DNA of 64,000 nucleotides. Origin: Flammeovirgaceae bacterium. GTDB lineage: Bacteria > Bacteroidota > Bacteroidia > Cytophagales > Cyclobacteriaceae. The position numbers were made by a program, and so were the translations under genes. The stretch is from assembly GCA_020635915.1 (NCBI GenBank), contig JACJYU010000002.1, positions 124,001-188,000 on the forward strand, given 5' to 3'. The notes below the pieces were generated by a model. That model worked only from the letters and a program-made list of their open reading frames with translations. It was not told the DNA's origin and searched no databases. This document shows positions 27,906 through 36,362 of the stretch, piece after piece (positions within the stretch are counted from its first letter, which is position 1; every line of letters starts with the position of its first letter).

Positions 27906-28976
27906 CTACCCCATAAGGACCCTCCGGAATAGCGTCCGCAACAACCCGATGAACGTGATGGCCCATGCCATGAGCGCCAGGTAAACAAAATACCTGGGCA
28001 AGGGCAACAAGAAACCCAAACTCATGGCATCCGCCATTTCAAATGTGCTTACCGTGTACATGCCCAGGGGAAATACCGCCCCCCAATACAGCGGGTCATA
28101 GGTGACGGGAAGTTTTTTATACACATGCCTCCACACTGCCAGTATCACCAACATGGGTATCCACCAGGTGCCGGTGGCCCAATAAAAGATGCTGAACCCT
28201 TTCAGGAAGGCCAGGGTGGACAGCAGGAATGGCGCATGTGGCGTGTTGATGATGAGCAACGAACCCGCCATGGTGGATATCGCCATGGCCCCCATGTTTA
28301 TCCAATATGGCGGGGAGAGGTCGTCCGGTGAAAACTTAAAAAAGGTATAGCGGTAAAAAATCAATGACATCATCCATATATACTGCATGCCCCCCCACAG
28401 CCACATGGAAAAAGCAAAAAAATTCATGATCAACTTGTACTCCCCCAGGTGCATGGAAAGCTTTGCGCTTAACACCGCCAGGGCCTGGGTGGAAACCACC
28501 GCCAACAGCCACGCGCCATTTATGCCCTCTGCCAGAGAAGGTTTGGTTTCCTTAATGGTAAAGGTGGTGAAGACCGTATAGGTGATGAGCAGCCAGAGCA
28601 CGGCCCCCACCAGCCAGAGCACAAACGCCACTACATAATTATCCTGAACGAGTATGAACTGCACGCCCAATATGCAGGTAGCGGCCACAAAAGTAAATGC
28701 CCCCGGTCCTTTGGCATGGTCAAACAGGTCGTCAAGGAATTGCCGCCTGTACCAGGTAAAACGCAGGACAAAGGCGATGCACAATATCAGGTAAAAGGCA
28801 ATGTTGAGCCAAAACATCGCGTAGGCCACGGGCTCCATTCCCAGTAAATAGCAGGCCACCGAATTTACCCCCGTAGCCATTACCAAAGCAAAATAGGAAA
28901 GGGGCAACTCCTTTATCATGGTTTGGATTGCCTTCATCCCGTTGGGCCTGGTCAATGTTGGCGACTGGTCAACCAT
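27906..28976 (-). CDS. TDT (TehA/SLAC1-like) family anion channel or dicarboxylate transporter
   Basis: A 356-aa protein with ten predicted helices (LPLSYFALVMATGVNSVACYLLG at the N-terminus is the typical first helix). The family includes TehA, Mae1 and the plant anion channel SLAC1, which passes nitrate and chloride. It starts 3 bases after narK and is in the same operon, so an anion such as nitrate or nitrite is a reasonable substrate guess, not shown by the sequence. Confidence 0.8.
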   Translation of the reverse strand: MVDQSPTLTRPNGMKAIQTMIKELPLSYFALVMATGVNSVACYLLGMEPVAYAMFWLNIAFYLILCIAFVLRFTWYRRQFLDDLFDHAKGPGAFTFVAATCILGVQFILVQDNYVVAFVLWLVGAVLWLLITYTVFTTFTIKETKPSLAEGINGAWLLAVVSTQALAVLSAKLSMHLGEYKLIMNFFAFSMWLWGGMQYIWMMSLIFYRYTFFKFSPDDLSPPYWINMGAMAISTMAGSLLIINTPHAPFLLSTLAFLKGFSIFYWATGTWWIPMLVILAVWRHVYKKLPVTYDPLYWGAVFPLGMYTVSTFEMADAMSLGFLLPLPRYFVYLALMAWAITFIGLLRTLFRRVLMG

Positions 28977-28979
28977 CCA

Positions 28980-30449
28980 TTACCGGGTGGCGGCCCGTTG
29001 AAGCACCAAACATATTATGGCTATAAAGGCCAGGAACATCCAGCACGTGGTCCACACACCAGTCGCCTTTAGGAAAAAACCAAAAATAATAGGATTGAAA
29101 AACCCTCCCAGTCCGCCCAATACGCCCACGATCCCGCCTACCGTGCCGATGTCATTGGGGTAATAGTCGGAAACATGCTTATAGACGGCCGCACTGCCAA
29201 TGCCCATCATAATGCCAACAATAAAAATCAATCCCGAAAATATCCATTTATTGGCCTGAAAGTAGATGTGGGTCACCCCCCTGGCGATCAATTGGCCTTT
29301 GTTCACCACGTCCCCTTTTTTCACTACCGGCTCCTGGTTAAAGGTGGTGGTGGGCAAGAACAAAAAACCTTCATCGGTATGCTCTATCCCAAAGTAAAAA
29401 GTCACTTCCTCCTCTTCGTCCACTGCATTTTGCAATATGTACTTGTCGTTGTCGATCCAGATTTCATTTGAAGAAACCTCGGTGACCGTGCCCTGCTGGG
29501 AGGCCATAATCCCCTGTCCAGGTGCTTTTATCTCCATCCGTGGCACAAACAAAAAAACGAGGCAGACCAGGCACACGCCCAACACCCACAACAACACGAT
29601 CCGGGCGCCTGCCTTATCGGAGAGCCAGCCCCCTAGCGACCTTATCACGCTGGAGGGCAAACTAAAGGCGGTGGCCATAAACCCGGCCGTGACGATGGTC
29701 ATGGAATACACGTTTACATAATAGGGAATAAGCCACTGTGCCAGCGCCACAAAGCTTCCAAAAACAAAAAAGTAGTAGAGGCCAAAACGCCAAACCCTGA
29801 ACTCCTTGAGCGGAAGGAGGCGCTGGGCCATCGTCTTGCGCTGGTCAGGCTTTTTGTTTTTTGTGCCCAATAAAAAAACAAAGGCAAAAACTACCAGGAG
29901 TGCCGCGTACAGTTGGGGCAAAGTCCTCCAGGCTTCCAGGTTGGCACCATCACGGGTAAGGGCATTTAGTATGGTGGGTGCAAACATGGTGGTAAAGGCA
30001 GCACCTACATTTCCCATTCCAAAGATGCCCAGGGCCGTGCCCTGCTTTTCCTTGGGGTACCATACGGCCGTATAGGCCACCCCTGCCGCAAAGGAACTGC
30101 CCGACAACCCAAACCCAAAACTCAGCAAAAGAAAGGACGTATAGCCGTTGGCATAGGACAAGAAGAACATGGGAATGGCACAAAAAAACAATATGCCGGC
30201 CATTACCCAGCGCCCCCCCAGTTTGTCGGTGAGGATACCCATTGGCAGCCGCATGACCGAGCCCACTAAAACAGGAATTCCCAACAAAACACCGATCTGC
30301 ACGGCATTCCAGGCGAATATATTGTTCTCCACCAAAAAGGTGACCAACACGCCATTGATCATCCAGGCGGCAAAGCACACGGCAAATGCCATCGTGCTTA
30401 GAAATAACATTCGGTGGGAGGTTGTAGTGCTGTGCGCTTCCATTGTCAT
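28980..30449 (-). CDS. narK: NarK-type nitrate/nitrite MFS transporter with inserted soluble domain
   Basis: A 489-aa major facilitator protein. NarK-family marks are GLSGSSFAAGVAYTAVWYPKEKQGTALGIFGMGNVGAAF (residues ~114-152) and the C-half GGIVGVLGGLGGFFNPIIFG. Normal members have about 430-460 residues. Here ~95 residues between helices near 305 and 400 form a hydrophilic insert with a lipoyl-like VVKKGDVVNKGQLIARG segment. ATG at 30449 or 30443. Takes nitrate to cytoplasmic NarG and may exchange nitrite. Confidence 0.9.
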   Translation of the reverse strand: MTMEAHSTTTSHRMLFLSTMAFAVCFAAWMINGVLVTFLVENNIFAWNAVQIGVLLGIPVLVGSVMRLPMGILTDKLGGRWVMAGILFFCAIPMFFLSYANGYTSFLLLSFGFGLSGSSFAAGVAYTAVWYPKEKQGTALGIFGMGNVGAAFTTMFAPTILNALTRDGANLEAWRTLPQLYAALLVVFAFVFLLGTKNKKPDQRKTMAQRLLPLKEFRVWRFGLYYFFVFGSFVALAQWLIPYYVNVYSMTIVTAGFMATAFSLPSSVIRSLGGWLSDKAGARIVLLWVLGVCLVCLVFLFVPRMEIKAPGQGIMASQQGTVTEVSSNEIWIDNDKYILQNAVDEEEEVTFYFGIEHTDEGFLFLPTTTFNQEPVVKKGDVVNKGQLIARGVTHIYFQANKWIFSGLIFIVGIMMGIGSAAVYKHVSDYYPNDIGTVGGIVGVLGGLGGFFNPIIFGFFLKATGVWTTCWMFLAFIAIICLVLQRAATR

Positions 30450-30519
30450 TCTTTTAAAATATTCCTGGCCTTACATCCATGGCCATAAAAAAACATTCGT
30501 TCATTTATCTCCTGTCGGG

Positions 30520-31827
30520 TCAAAACAACAACCCTGAAAACCTGTTCTTCATATTGGGCCTCACAAGCAGCGCCACATAGCCCCAGTTTTGAACCAGCGC
30601 AGGATTGGCCTCCCCACTTATTGCTTCAAGTACCTCGCTGGCAAACAGTTGTGAGTACCCTCCCTGAAGTGAAACCACCTCGTTGGCGATGAACCCAATG
30701 GTAAAGTCCAGTTCCGTGCCCAATGTTTTGCCCAGCCTGGCATTCCCAGCATAGGCATTTGCGGCAGTAAAAAACCTATGGGTGTTTACCGACAGGAAAA
30801 CCTTATTGGCAGGGTCAAACCGGGCCCTCAAAAAATAATCCTGCAACCCCAGGGAATGGGCGTGCCTCCCCCCAGCGTAAAAAAAATCCATATAACCATT
30901 GTGGGCATGGTTGGTCCCATAAAAAGGGACATAAGACCGGTTGATACTGCCATTCGCCTGTTGGGAGGTGCCCGTTAGTATTTCACCACCAAGGGTGGCC
31001 TGGATTTTTTTCCCCTTCTCCGCGTTCAGCACCGTTTTGTACGAAGCCTGCACACTGGCATCATGGGCGTCCACTTTACTATTGGAAATATCCCTACCCG
31101 ACTGGTGGTAATAAAACCCCGAAAAAGCAAACCCCCCACTGCCCATTTCCAGTTTAGGGATTCCTACCGTCTGGACATACCTGGTTTTCACTTTGCCCTG
31201 GTCGTTTTGTTCCAGGCCATTGTTCCAAAACAGCAAACCAAATGACAAAGGCCCCAATACATTTTCGTAATGGACAAATTGGGCAGCCTTATATTGATTG
31301 TTTATTGTAAATGGTGTGTTGGCCAGGGCCCAGTTTGCCTGGTTGTACCCTGCGCCAAAGTGCAGCTTCACTTGCCCCCTTTCGAATTTCACCAAAGCAA
31401 AATCGTGCGACCTGGCCTGCAGCGCCCAATCCAGGTTCCCTAAGAACCGGGCATTGTCATAATTCAACTCCTGCCGTCCTACCTTTGCCGCCCATAATTC
31501 ACCCAACGGCACCTCGGCATAGGCTTCGTGAACAGACAGGAAGCCATCGCCCGAATTGGCCTGTGGGGCACTGCCCCAAACCCGTACATCCTGCACACTA
31601 ACGAAAAAACTTGCCTTGCCGGTAGCGAATTGAAAATGGATCCTGGCCCTCTGCCCTACCCCTATAAAGGGGGCCTGCCCCTTGGCCCTAAGCCCACCAT
31701 AACCATTTCTATACTCCCCGCGGGCAAAATACTGGCCCCCAACCATAAACTGGGCGGTAGCGGGTGCAACGGCCAACCCCATCACCAGGACTGCAACAAT
31801 TGGACGAATGTTCAGTATGCCTTGCAT
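30520..31827 (-). CDS. Outer-membrane beta-barrel, alginate-export-like porin
   Basis: A 435-aa protein with a signal peptide (VLVMGLAVAPATAQ) and repeated amphipathic beta strands ending in Phe (RFSGLLF), as for outer-membrane barrels. The alternating patterns (GEYRNGYGGL, YLRARFDPANKVFLSVNTHRFF) resemble the alginate-export/porin fold. It is first in a transcript with narK and the TehA-like gene, so it probably passes anions for nitrate respiration. Confidence 0.72.
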   Translation of the reverse strand: MQGILNIRPIVAVLVMGLAVAPATAQFMVGGQYFARGEYRNGYGGLRAKGQAPFIGVGQRARIHFQFATGKASFFVSVQDVRVWGSAPQANSGDGFLSVHEAYAEVPLGELWAAKVGRQELNYDNARFLGNLDWALQARSHDFALVKFERGQVKLHFGAGYNQANWALANTPFTINNQYKAAQFVHYENVLGPLSFGLLFWNNGLEQNDQGKVKTRYVQTVGIPKLEMGSGGFAFSGFYYHQSGRDISNSKVDAHDASVQASYKTVLNAEKGKKIQATLGGEILTGTSQQANGSINRSYVPFYGTNHAHNGYMDFFYAGGRHAHSLGLQDYFLRARFDPANKVFLSVNTHRFFTAANAYAGNARLGKTLGTELDFTIGFIANEVVSLQGGYSQLFASEVLEAISGEANPALVQNWGYVALLVRPNMKNRFSGLLF

Positions 31828-31987
31828 GGATTGCCCCTTTTTACCCTTGGCCCACTGCCTTTCTTCACTATGCTTTTTCCCCCGGAGTCATTTTATCTAT
31901 TGATCCTATTAGTACTTTGTTTTTCTGGCCTTGCCCCAGGCCTCCCATAGGGCCGGGTTTAACCAAAAATAAGAAAGAAGGCAAAAT

Positions 31988-32007
31988 AAAAGACTATTTT
32001 ATCTTTA
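31988..32007. promoter_or_regulatory. Shared 20-bp palindromic operator, site 3
   Basis: AAAAGAC-TATTTT-ATCTTTA in the 222-base gap between the porin-narK-tehA operon (minus) and the 613-aa gene (plus). Ends 6 bases before the TACCTTTG box of the plus-strand gene. Confidence 0.7.
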
Positions 32008-32013
32008 TTTATT

Positions 32014-32021
32014 TACCTTTG
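32014..32021 (+). promoter_or_regulatory. Promoter -7 box (TACCTTTG) of the 613-aa gene
   Basis: Exact TAnnTTTG match 28 bases before the ATG at 32050, 6 bases downstream of the palindrome. Confidence 0.6.
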
Positions 32022-32049
32022 CCCTTTAAACCATTCAAACCCCCGCCAT

Positions 32050-33891
32050 ATGCAACCCACATCGCCCCATTCCTTTCATATTCCAGTAATGGGCCTGGCC
32101 TACACCATTGACACCCCTATAAAAGTGGCCCGTTTTGGAATTTCTTCCGTAATCTCCATTATCGAAGACAACCTGGTGGAAAAGATGAGGGAACACTACT
32201 ACCGATCGGTTGGCATGCCCTACACGCCCATCGCCCCTACCGAAGAAGACTATCGCGCCAGGCGCATTACCGATTACCTAAACCTCGTCAACCTGATTGT
32301 AAAGAAGCAGTTTGAAGAACTAAAAGCTGCGCCTTTTGAGGAAGGGTCTGACCTGAACAAATACTTTGAAATGCTGCCCGGCCACAGCGACCTGAAAAGG
32401 ATTTTCAACCTGATGGGCACCCTCAACGACCCGGAAGACATATTGCAACTGGAACATTGGCTTAGGGAACACCTCCAACCGGGAAGCATTGACGTGAACA
32501 TCATGACCAAGCTGGACAAAAACAACCACGACAAGCAAGGGAATGTGATCGAAGATGGCTCGGACGCAGTGGCGGCACTGCGCGGTTATGCCAACAGCCA
32601 CTTGTCCAATTCATCCGTCATCCTTTCCGCTGGGATGAACCCGCGGCTTTTTGCCTACATGGAAAAGCTGGATGCATTCGATGCGGACAGGGAAGGCAAC
32701 TTTCAAAAAAAGATCGTGATCAAAGTATCCGATTACCGGTCAGCGCTCATCCAGGGAAAAATGCTGGCAAAGAAAGGGCTCTGGGTAAGTGAGTTCCGCA
32801 TTGAGTCGGGGCTTAATTGCGGGGGCCATGCCTTTGCTACGGACGGTTACCTGATAGGCCCCATCCTACAGGAGTTCAAAGACAAGAGAAGCGAACTGGC
32901 AAATACCCTTTTTGAAACCTACAGCCAGGCATTGGCCGAAAAAGGTAAAACGGGTTTTGACCATCCACATCCTGTAAAGGTTACCGTGCAAGGGGGCATT
33001 GGCACGCAGGCAGAAAACGAACTGCTCCACCGTTACTATGGCGTGGACGGTACCGGCTGGGGCACCCCTTTTTTATTGGTGCCGGAGGCCACCACGGTGG
33101 ATGAAGATACGCTGAAATTGCTGAGCAAGGCCAAAGAGGAGGATGTGGTCCTCAGCAAAAACTCCCCGTTGGGGGTCCGCTTTCATTATCTAAAAGGCAC
33201 CACAGGGGAAAAGGAAAAATTGGCCCGCATAGCCAAAGGCCGCCCCGGCAGCCCCTGCACGGAGAAATACCTGGTTTCCAATACGGAGTTCAGCAAAGAA
33301 CCCATTTGTACGGCATCCCGCGTTTACCAAAAAAAGAAAATCGCGGAGTTGAAAGAACAGGGCTTGCCTGAACCAGAGTACAAGGCCCAACTTCAGGACG
33401 TGCTAGACAAAGAGTGCCTGTGCATTGGCCTGAGCAATGCGGCCATTAAGGTGCACCAGGCCACCCCCTTTAAGAAACTGGACGCAATAAACATATGCCC
33501 CGGCCCCAACATCGCCTACTTTACCGAAATCGTATCGTTAAAAAAGATGATCGACCATATTTACGGGCGCGTCAACATCCTGCAAGGCAACCGGCCCCAT
33601 ATGTTCGTTAAGGAACTTTCCATATATATCAACTATTGGAGCGAGCTCTTGCAGGAAGCAAAGGCCCTGGTGGACAAGCGGAAACAAACGTATATAAAGA
33701 ATTTCTATGAGAACCTCATGAAAGGGATCTCGTACTACCGCGACCTGTCCGGAAAAGTAAGTGGGGAATTTGCCGCCCTGGGGGCCAAAATCGACCATAG
33801 CCTGGACGAGGCCGAGGGCCAACTGGCCGAGTTGTTGAAGGCGTACATGGCCCAGGTGCCGGCAGAAGTTGCCCCGGAAGTGGCAAATTAA
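32050..33891 (+). CDS. Large TIM-barrel flavoprotein-like protein with Cys cluster, unknown function
   Basis: A 613-aa protein I cannot assign. FHIPVMGLAYTIDTPIKVARFGISSV at the N-terminus and VQGGIGTQAENE... DGTGWGTPFLLVPEA (about 310-355) look like the FMN phosphate-binding end of nitronate monooxygenase/FabK/PfaD-type TIM barrels. It has GLNCGGHAF (Cys257) and five further Cys (403, 420, 456, 458, 483) that could bind a metal or Fe-S cluster. The C-terminal ~120 residues are helical. It sits in the nitrate/NO island behind the shared operator, so a nitro- or redox-linked role is only an inference. Confidence 0.6.
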   Translation: MQPTSPHSFHIPVMGLAYTIDTPIKVARFGISSVISIIEDNLVEKMREHYYRSVGMPYTPIAPTEEDYRARRITDYLNLVNLIVKKQFEELKAAPFEEGSDLNKYFEMLPGHSDLKRIFNLMGTLNDPEDILQLEHWLREHLQPGSIDVNIMTKLDKNNHDKQGNVIEDGSDAVAALRGYANSHLSNSSVILSAGMNPRLFAYMEKLDAFDADREGNFQKKIVIKVSDYRSALIQGKMLAKKGLWVSEFRIESGLNCGGHAFATDGYLIGPILQEFKDKRSELANTLFETYSQALAEKGKTGFDHPHPVKVTVQGGIGTQAENELLHRYYGVDGTGWGTPFLLVPEATTVDEDTLKLLSKAKEEDVVLSKNSPLGVRFHYLKGTTGEKEKLARIAKGRPGSPCTEKYLVSNTEFSKEPICTASRVYQKKKIAELKEQGLPEPEYKAQLQDVLDKECLCIGLSNAAIKVHQATPFKKLDAINICPGPNIAYFTEIVSLKKMIDHIYGRVNILQGNRPHMFVKELSIYINYWSELLQEAKALVDKRKQTYIKNFYENLMKGISYYRDLSGKVSGEFAALGAKIDHSLDEAEGQLAELLKAYMAQVPAEVAPEVAN

Positions 33892-33959
33892 GGTGTGGCC
33901 ATTTGTCCAGGTTGCCGTATTATTGTAATTAGGTGCCTTTAAAAGAATAACTTACCCTT

Positions 33960-34412
33960 ATGTTTTCAAAAGCTTGTGAGTATGCCATCAGGGCAACATT
34001 GTATATTTCGAGCAAAAGCGTAAACGGGTCCAAACTCAGTATCAAGGAGATTGCCAAGGAGATCGACTCGCCAGAGCCTTTCACGGCAAAAATCCTTCAG
34101 GTCCTTTCCAGGGAGAAGATAATTTCATCCATTAAAGGGCCAAACGGTGGCTTTTACCTGGACCCCAAAGCCAAGCCCATTCCCCTGAACACCATCGTAA
34201 GGGCAATGGATGGCGAGGATGTCTTGCACACCTGCTCGCTGGGGCTAAAGGTCTGTTCCGATGCGTCACCCTGCCCCATCCATCACGAAATCAAAAGGTA
34301 TAAAGACCGCCTGCGAAAGATAATGAAGGAAAAAACGGTGCAAGGCCTAACCCGGGAACTGGCCAACGGGAAAACCTTCCTAAAAATCGACAAGAAAATA
34401 GCCATGCGCTGA
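33960..34412 (+). CDS. Rrf2 family transcriptional regulator (IscR/NsrR-like)
   Basis: A 150-aa winged-helix regulator: MFSKACEYAIRATLYIS at the N-terminus, the recognition region IAKEIDSPEPFTAKILQVLSREKII, wing KGPNGGFYL, and three Cys for an Fe-S cluster (Cys92, 99, 105; TCSLGLKVCSDASPC). Rrf2 proteins sense NO (NsrR), iron or cluster state. It is the only dedicated regulator inside the nitrate/NO island and the leading candidate to bind the 20-bp palindromes; this is inference. Confidence 0.9.
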   Translation: MFSKACEYAIRATLYISSKSVNGSKLSIKEIAKEIDSPEPFTAKILQVLSREKIISSIKGPNGGFYLDPKAKPIPLNTIVRAMDGEDVLHTCSLGLKVCSDASPCPIHHEIKRYKDRLRKIMKEKTVQGLTRELANGKTFLKIDKKIAMR

Positions 34413-34438
34413 CAACGGCCACAGCCGCCCGCAAACCA

Positions 34439-35866
34439 TTATTCCAACTGCATGGGTTCGGCCATGCTATTTTTGATGGGTTTCCGAACACCATTCAAGG
34501 GCTTCCTGCTGGCCACGCCCTTATCGGGATAGGAATTGGACAAGGCAAAAGGTTTTAACAACGGATAAACGATCAGGGCAAACCCGGTAAAAATAAATAT
34601 GCCAGCCAATGTGAAAACCACAAAATAAGGGACAAGCCCTTTCACCATTTCACCAAATGGGCCTGCCTGCGGGTCCATTTGCCACACCGACCGTTGGATT
34701 CCCGCCCCCACCAATGCCATAAAAAACACAAACAACGAACCGTTGACGATCAAATACCCATTGGCAACCTGCCGCTGGTGGCGTTTTCCAAACTGAAGGT
34801 TTTCGCCAAGAACGTCAAAGCAGACGGCCATCAGCAGCATGGTGTTGATGCCGATGGTGGTGCCCATCACATGGGCCACCGTAATGTGGGTGCCATGCGT
34901 GTATACATTTATGGCCGGAACGGACATGGCAATGGCCAGGAACAAGTTGACCAATATCCACACGTCCGCGGCCCATAGGAACCGGTAAGGCACCAGATGG
35001 TCGAATTTTTGCGCCTGGGTCACCGTCCCCTTCCATTTGTAGATTATCCTCCCCAGTATCAACAGCTCCGTCATGCTGACCACATACCCAATGTGCTTGA
35101 TGCTGCCGCTTACCGGTAGCAAATAAACATGGTGGCTCCAGTTGAAAAACAGGTTAAACAATCCTAAAAAATAAAGGGAAAACCCAATTTTGGAATGGCC
35201 ATAGCTTTTGTCTTTGCTGATTTTCTCCATCAGGTATATCCCCAGCCCGTACACCAGCATGTTCCAACAGCCCACCAGTGATCCGTAAGACTTCCACTGC
35301 ACGGTCATGTCGCGCACCACATCTTGTTGGAAATACGGCAGCAGCCAGAGGTAAGACTCGGAAAAAATCAACAGGAAGCCTATTGCCCCGGTAAGCCACA
35401 TCCACACATAAACGGGCTGCTTCCGCCACGATTTAATGGACTTGATGTAGTTGATGGCAAATAAGCCCCACCCCAATAGTATGGGCACCGCCAGCAGGGG
35501 CGGGAACTCCCAGTACTCACGCCCTCCAAAAGACCCAGCAAGGTAGCTCGCCAAAACCAGGAGCACCGTCACCACGAAAACTGCCCACTGCAGGCGCAGC
35601 AACTTTGTGGAAAACAAATTGCGCCCAATATATTCGCGGGTGTAGTGCAACACACCGCCCATGGCAGCCAGCAATATCCAAAATACCACCGAGGACACAT
35701 GAAGGGGCCTGGTTTTTTCGAATGAAAGGTAAGTTTTTAAAAAGCCCGGCAGGATGTACTGCAAACCCCCAACGATCCCAAACAACATCCCGGTAATCAA
35801 AAGTATCAAACCGGTGGACAAAAATAATTTCGTCAACGAAATCCTACGGGTTGGCAATGGTTCCAT
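34439..35866 (-). CDS. norB: NorB-like/cbb3-type heme-copper oxidase subunit I with altered metal ligands
   Basis: A 475-aa, about 12-helix protein. In the numbering from the start at 35866, heme b His56 (PLHVSSVVFW), the dinuclear-centre pair His245-His246 (NWSHHVYLLP), Glu267 (SMTELLIL) and proximal heme His332 (TVAHVM) are present. The helix-VI His and the Glu of cNOR (HLWVEGVWE) appear as Tyr/Val/Asn in YGSLVGCWN, and the second His of the HxH motif is Met334. Its partner is the NorC-like gene, which it overlaps by 23 bases. Likely a nitric oxide reductase of non-canonical type; oxidase activity cannot be excluded. Confidence 0.75.
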   Translation of the reverse strand: MEPLPTRRISLTKLFLSTGLILLITGMLFGIVGGLQYILPGFLKTYLSFEKTRPLHVSSVVFWILLAAMGGVLHYTREYIGRNLFSTKLLRLQWAVFVVTVLLVLASYLAGSFGGREYWEFPPLLAVPILLGWGLFAINYIKSIKSWRKQPVYVWMWLTGAIGFLLIFSESYLWLLPYFQQDVVRDMTVQWKSYGSLVGCWNMLVYGLGIYLMEKISKDKSYGHSKIGFSLYFLGLFNLFFNWSHHVYLLPVSGSIKHIGYVVSMTELLILGRIIYKWKGTVTQAQKFDHLVPYRFLWAADVWILVNLFLAIAMSVPAINVYTHGTHITVAHVMGTTIGINTMLLMAVCFDVLGENLQFGKRHQRQVANGYLIVNGSLFVFFMALVGAGIQRSVWQMDPQAGPFGEMVKGLVPYFVVFTLAGIFIFTGFALIVYPLLKPFALSNSYPDKGVASRKPLNGVRKPIKNSMAEPMQLE

Positions 35867-36257
35867 CGTAATTGATCCTAAATTGTTTCGGGTCCGATTT
35901 TCCTGAAGCATCCACATGCCGCAAGTACTGCAACAGTGCGGCCATCTCGTGTTCCTCCAACTGAAAAGAAGGCATCACGGGCGTGCCGGCTTTTACAAAA
36001 GCCTCTATGTACACAGGGCCTTTGCCCTTTGAGGAGTAAACATTGGTAAGGTCGGGGCCCAAAAAGCCGCCCAGCCCATACACCTGATGGCACGCCCCAC
36101 AGTTTTTGTTTTGCCAAACCATTTTTCCCTCCATGACGGCCGCTGCCTCCGCATCCTTCGCCTGGGCTATCGGCTGGCGGTAAATAAATGAAGTATAGGC
36201 CAGAAACGATACCAATAAACAGGAAATTAGTATATATTTCGATTTATCTGCCATCAA
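35844..36257 (-). CDS. norC: NorC-like membrane-anchored monoheme cytochrome c
   Basis: A 137-aa protein with one N-terminal transmembrane anchor (YILISCLLVSFLAYTSFIY), then heme c site CGACHQ (~residue 52) with GLGGFLGPDLTNVYS, the NorC signature around the heme, and an axial Met in VMPSFQ. It transfers electrons to the NorB-like subunit. It is upstream and co-transcribed. The palindrome and a TAATTTTG box lie just upstream. Confidence 0.85.
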   Translation of the reverse strand: MMADKSKYILISCLLVSFLAYTSFIYRQPIAQAKDAEAAAVMEGKMVWQNKNCGACHQVYGLGGFLGPDLTNVYSSKGKGPVYIEAFVKAGTPVMPSFQLEEHEMAALLQYLRHVDASGKSDPKQFRINYDGTIANP

Positions 36258-36273
36258 CGATAGGTTCAGTGGG

Positions 36274-36281
36274 CAAAATTA
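36274..36281 (-). promoter_or_regulatory. Promoter -7 box (TAATTTTG) of norCB
   Basis: TAnnTTTG match on the minus strand, 16 bases before the norC frame start at 36257. The palindrome begins 7 bases further upstream. Confidence 0.55.
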
Positions 36282-36288
36282 AAATAAA

Positions 36289-36308
36289 TAAAGACTTTAA
36301 AGTCTTTT
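36289..36308. promoter_or_regulatory. Shared 20-bp palindromic operator, site 4 (norCB / GNAT-nadA)
   Basis: TAAAGAC-TTTAAA-GTCTTTT, the most symmetric copy (perfect over 18 bases). It sits between two divergent -7 boxes, so one site can control norCB and the GNAT-nadA pair together. Confidence 0.75.
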
Positions 36309-36313
36309 TATGG

Positions 36314-36321
36314 TAAATTTG
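36314..36321 (+). promoter_or_regulatory. Promoter -7 box (TAAATTTG) of the GNAT-nadA unit
   Basis: Exact TAnnTTTG match, 5 bases downstream of the palindrome and 41 bases before the ATG at 36363. Confidence 0.55.
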
Positions 36322-36362
36322 TGGGCTCAAAACGGATAGGGAAGGACAATTATCGCGGATAA

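Noticed and set aside
33941..33960. Possible seventh operator in front of the Rrf2 gene (AAAAGAA-N6-ACCCTTA)
   Set aside because: Only the left half-site fits; the right half matches at about half of its positions and the sequence runs into the start codon.
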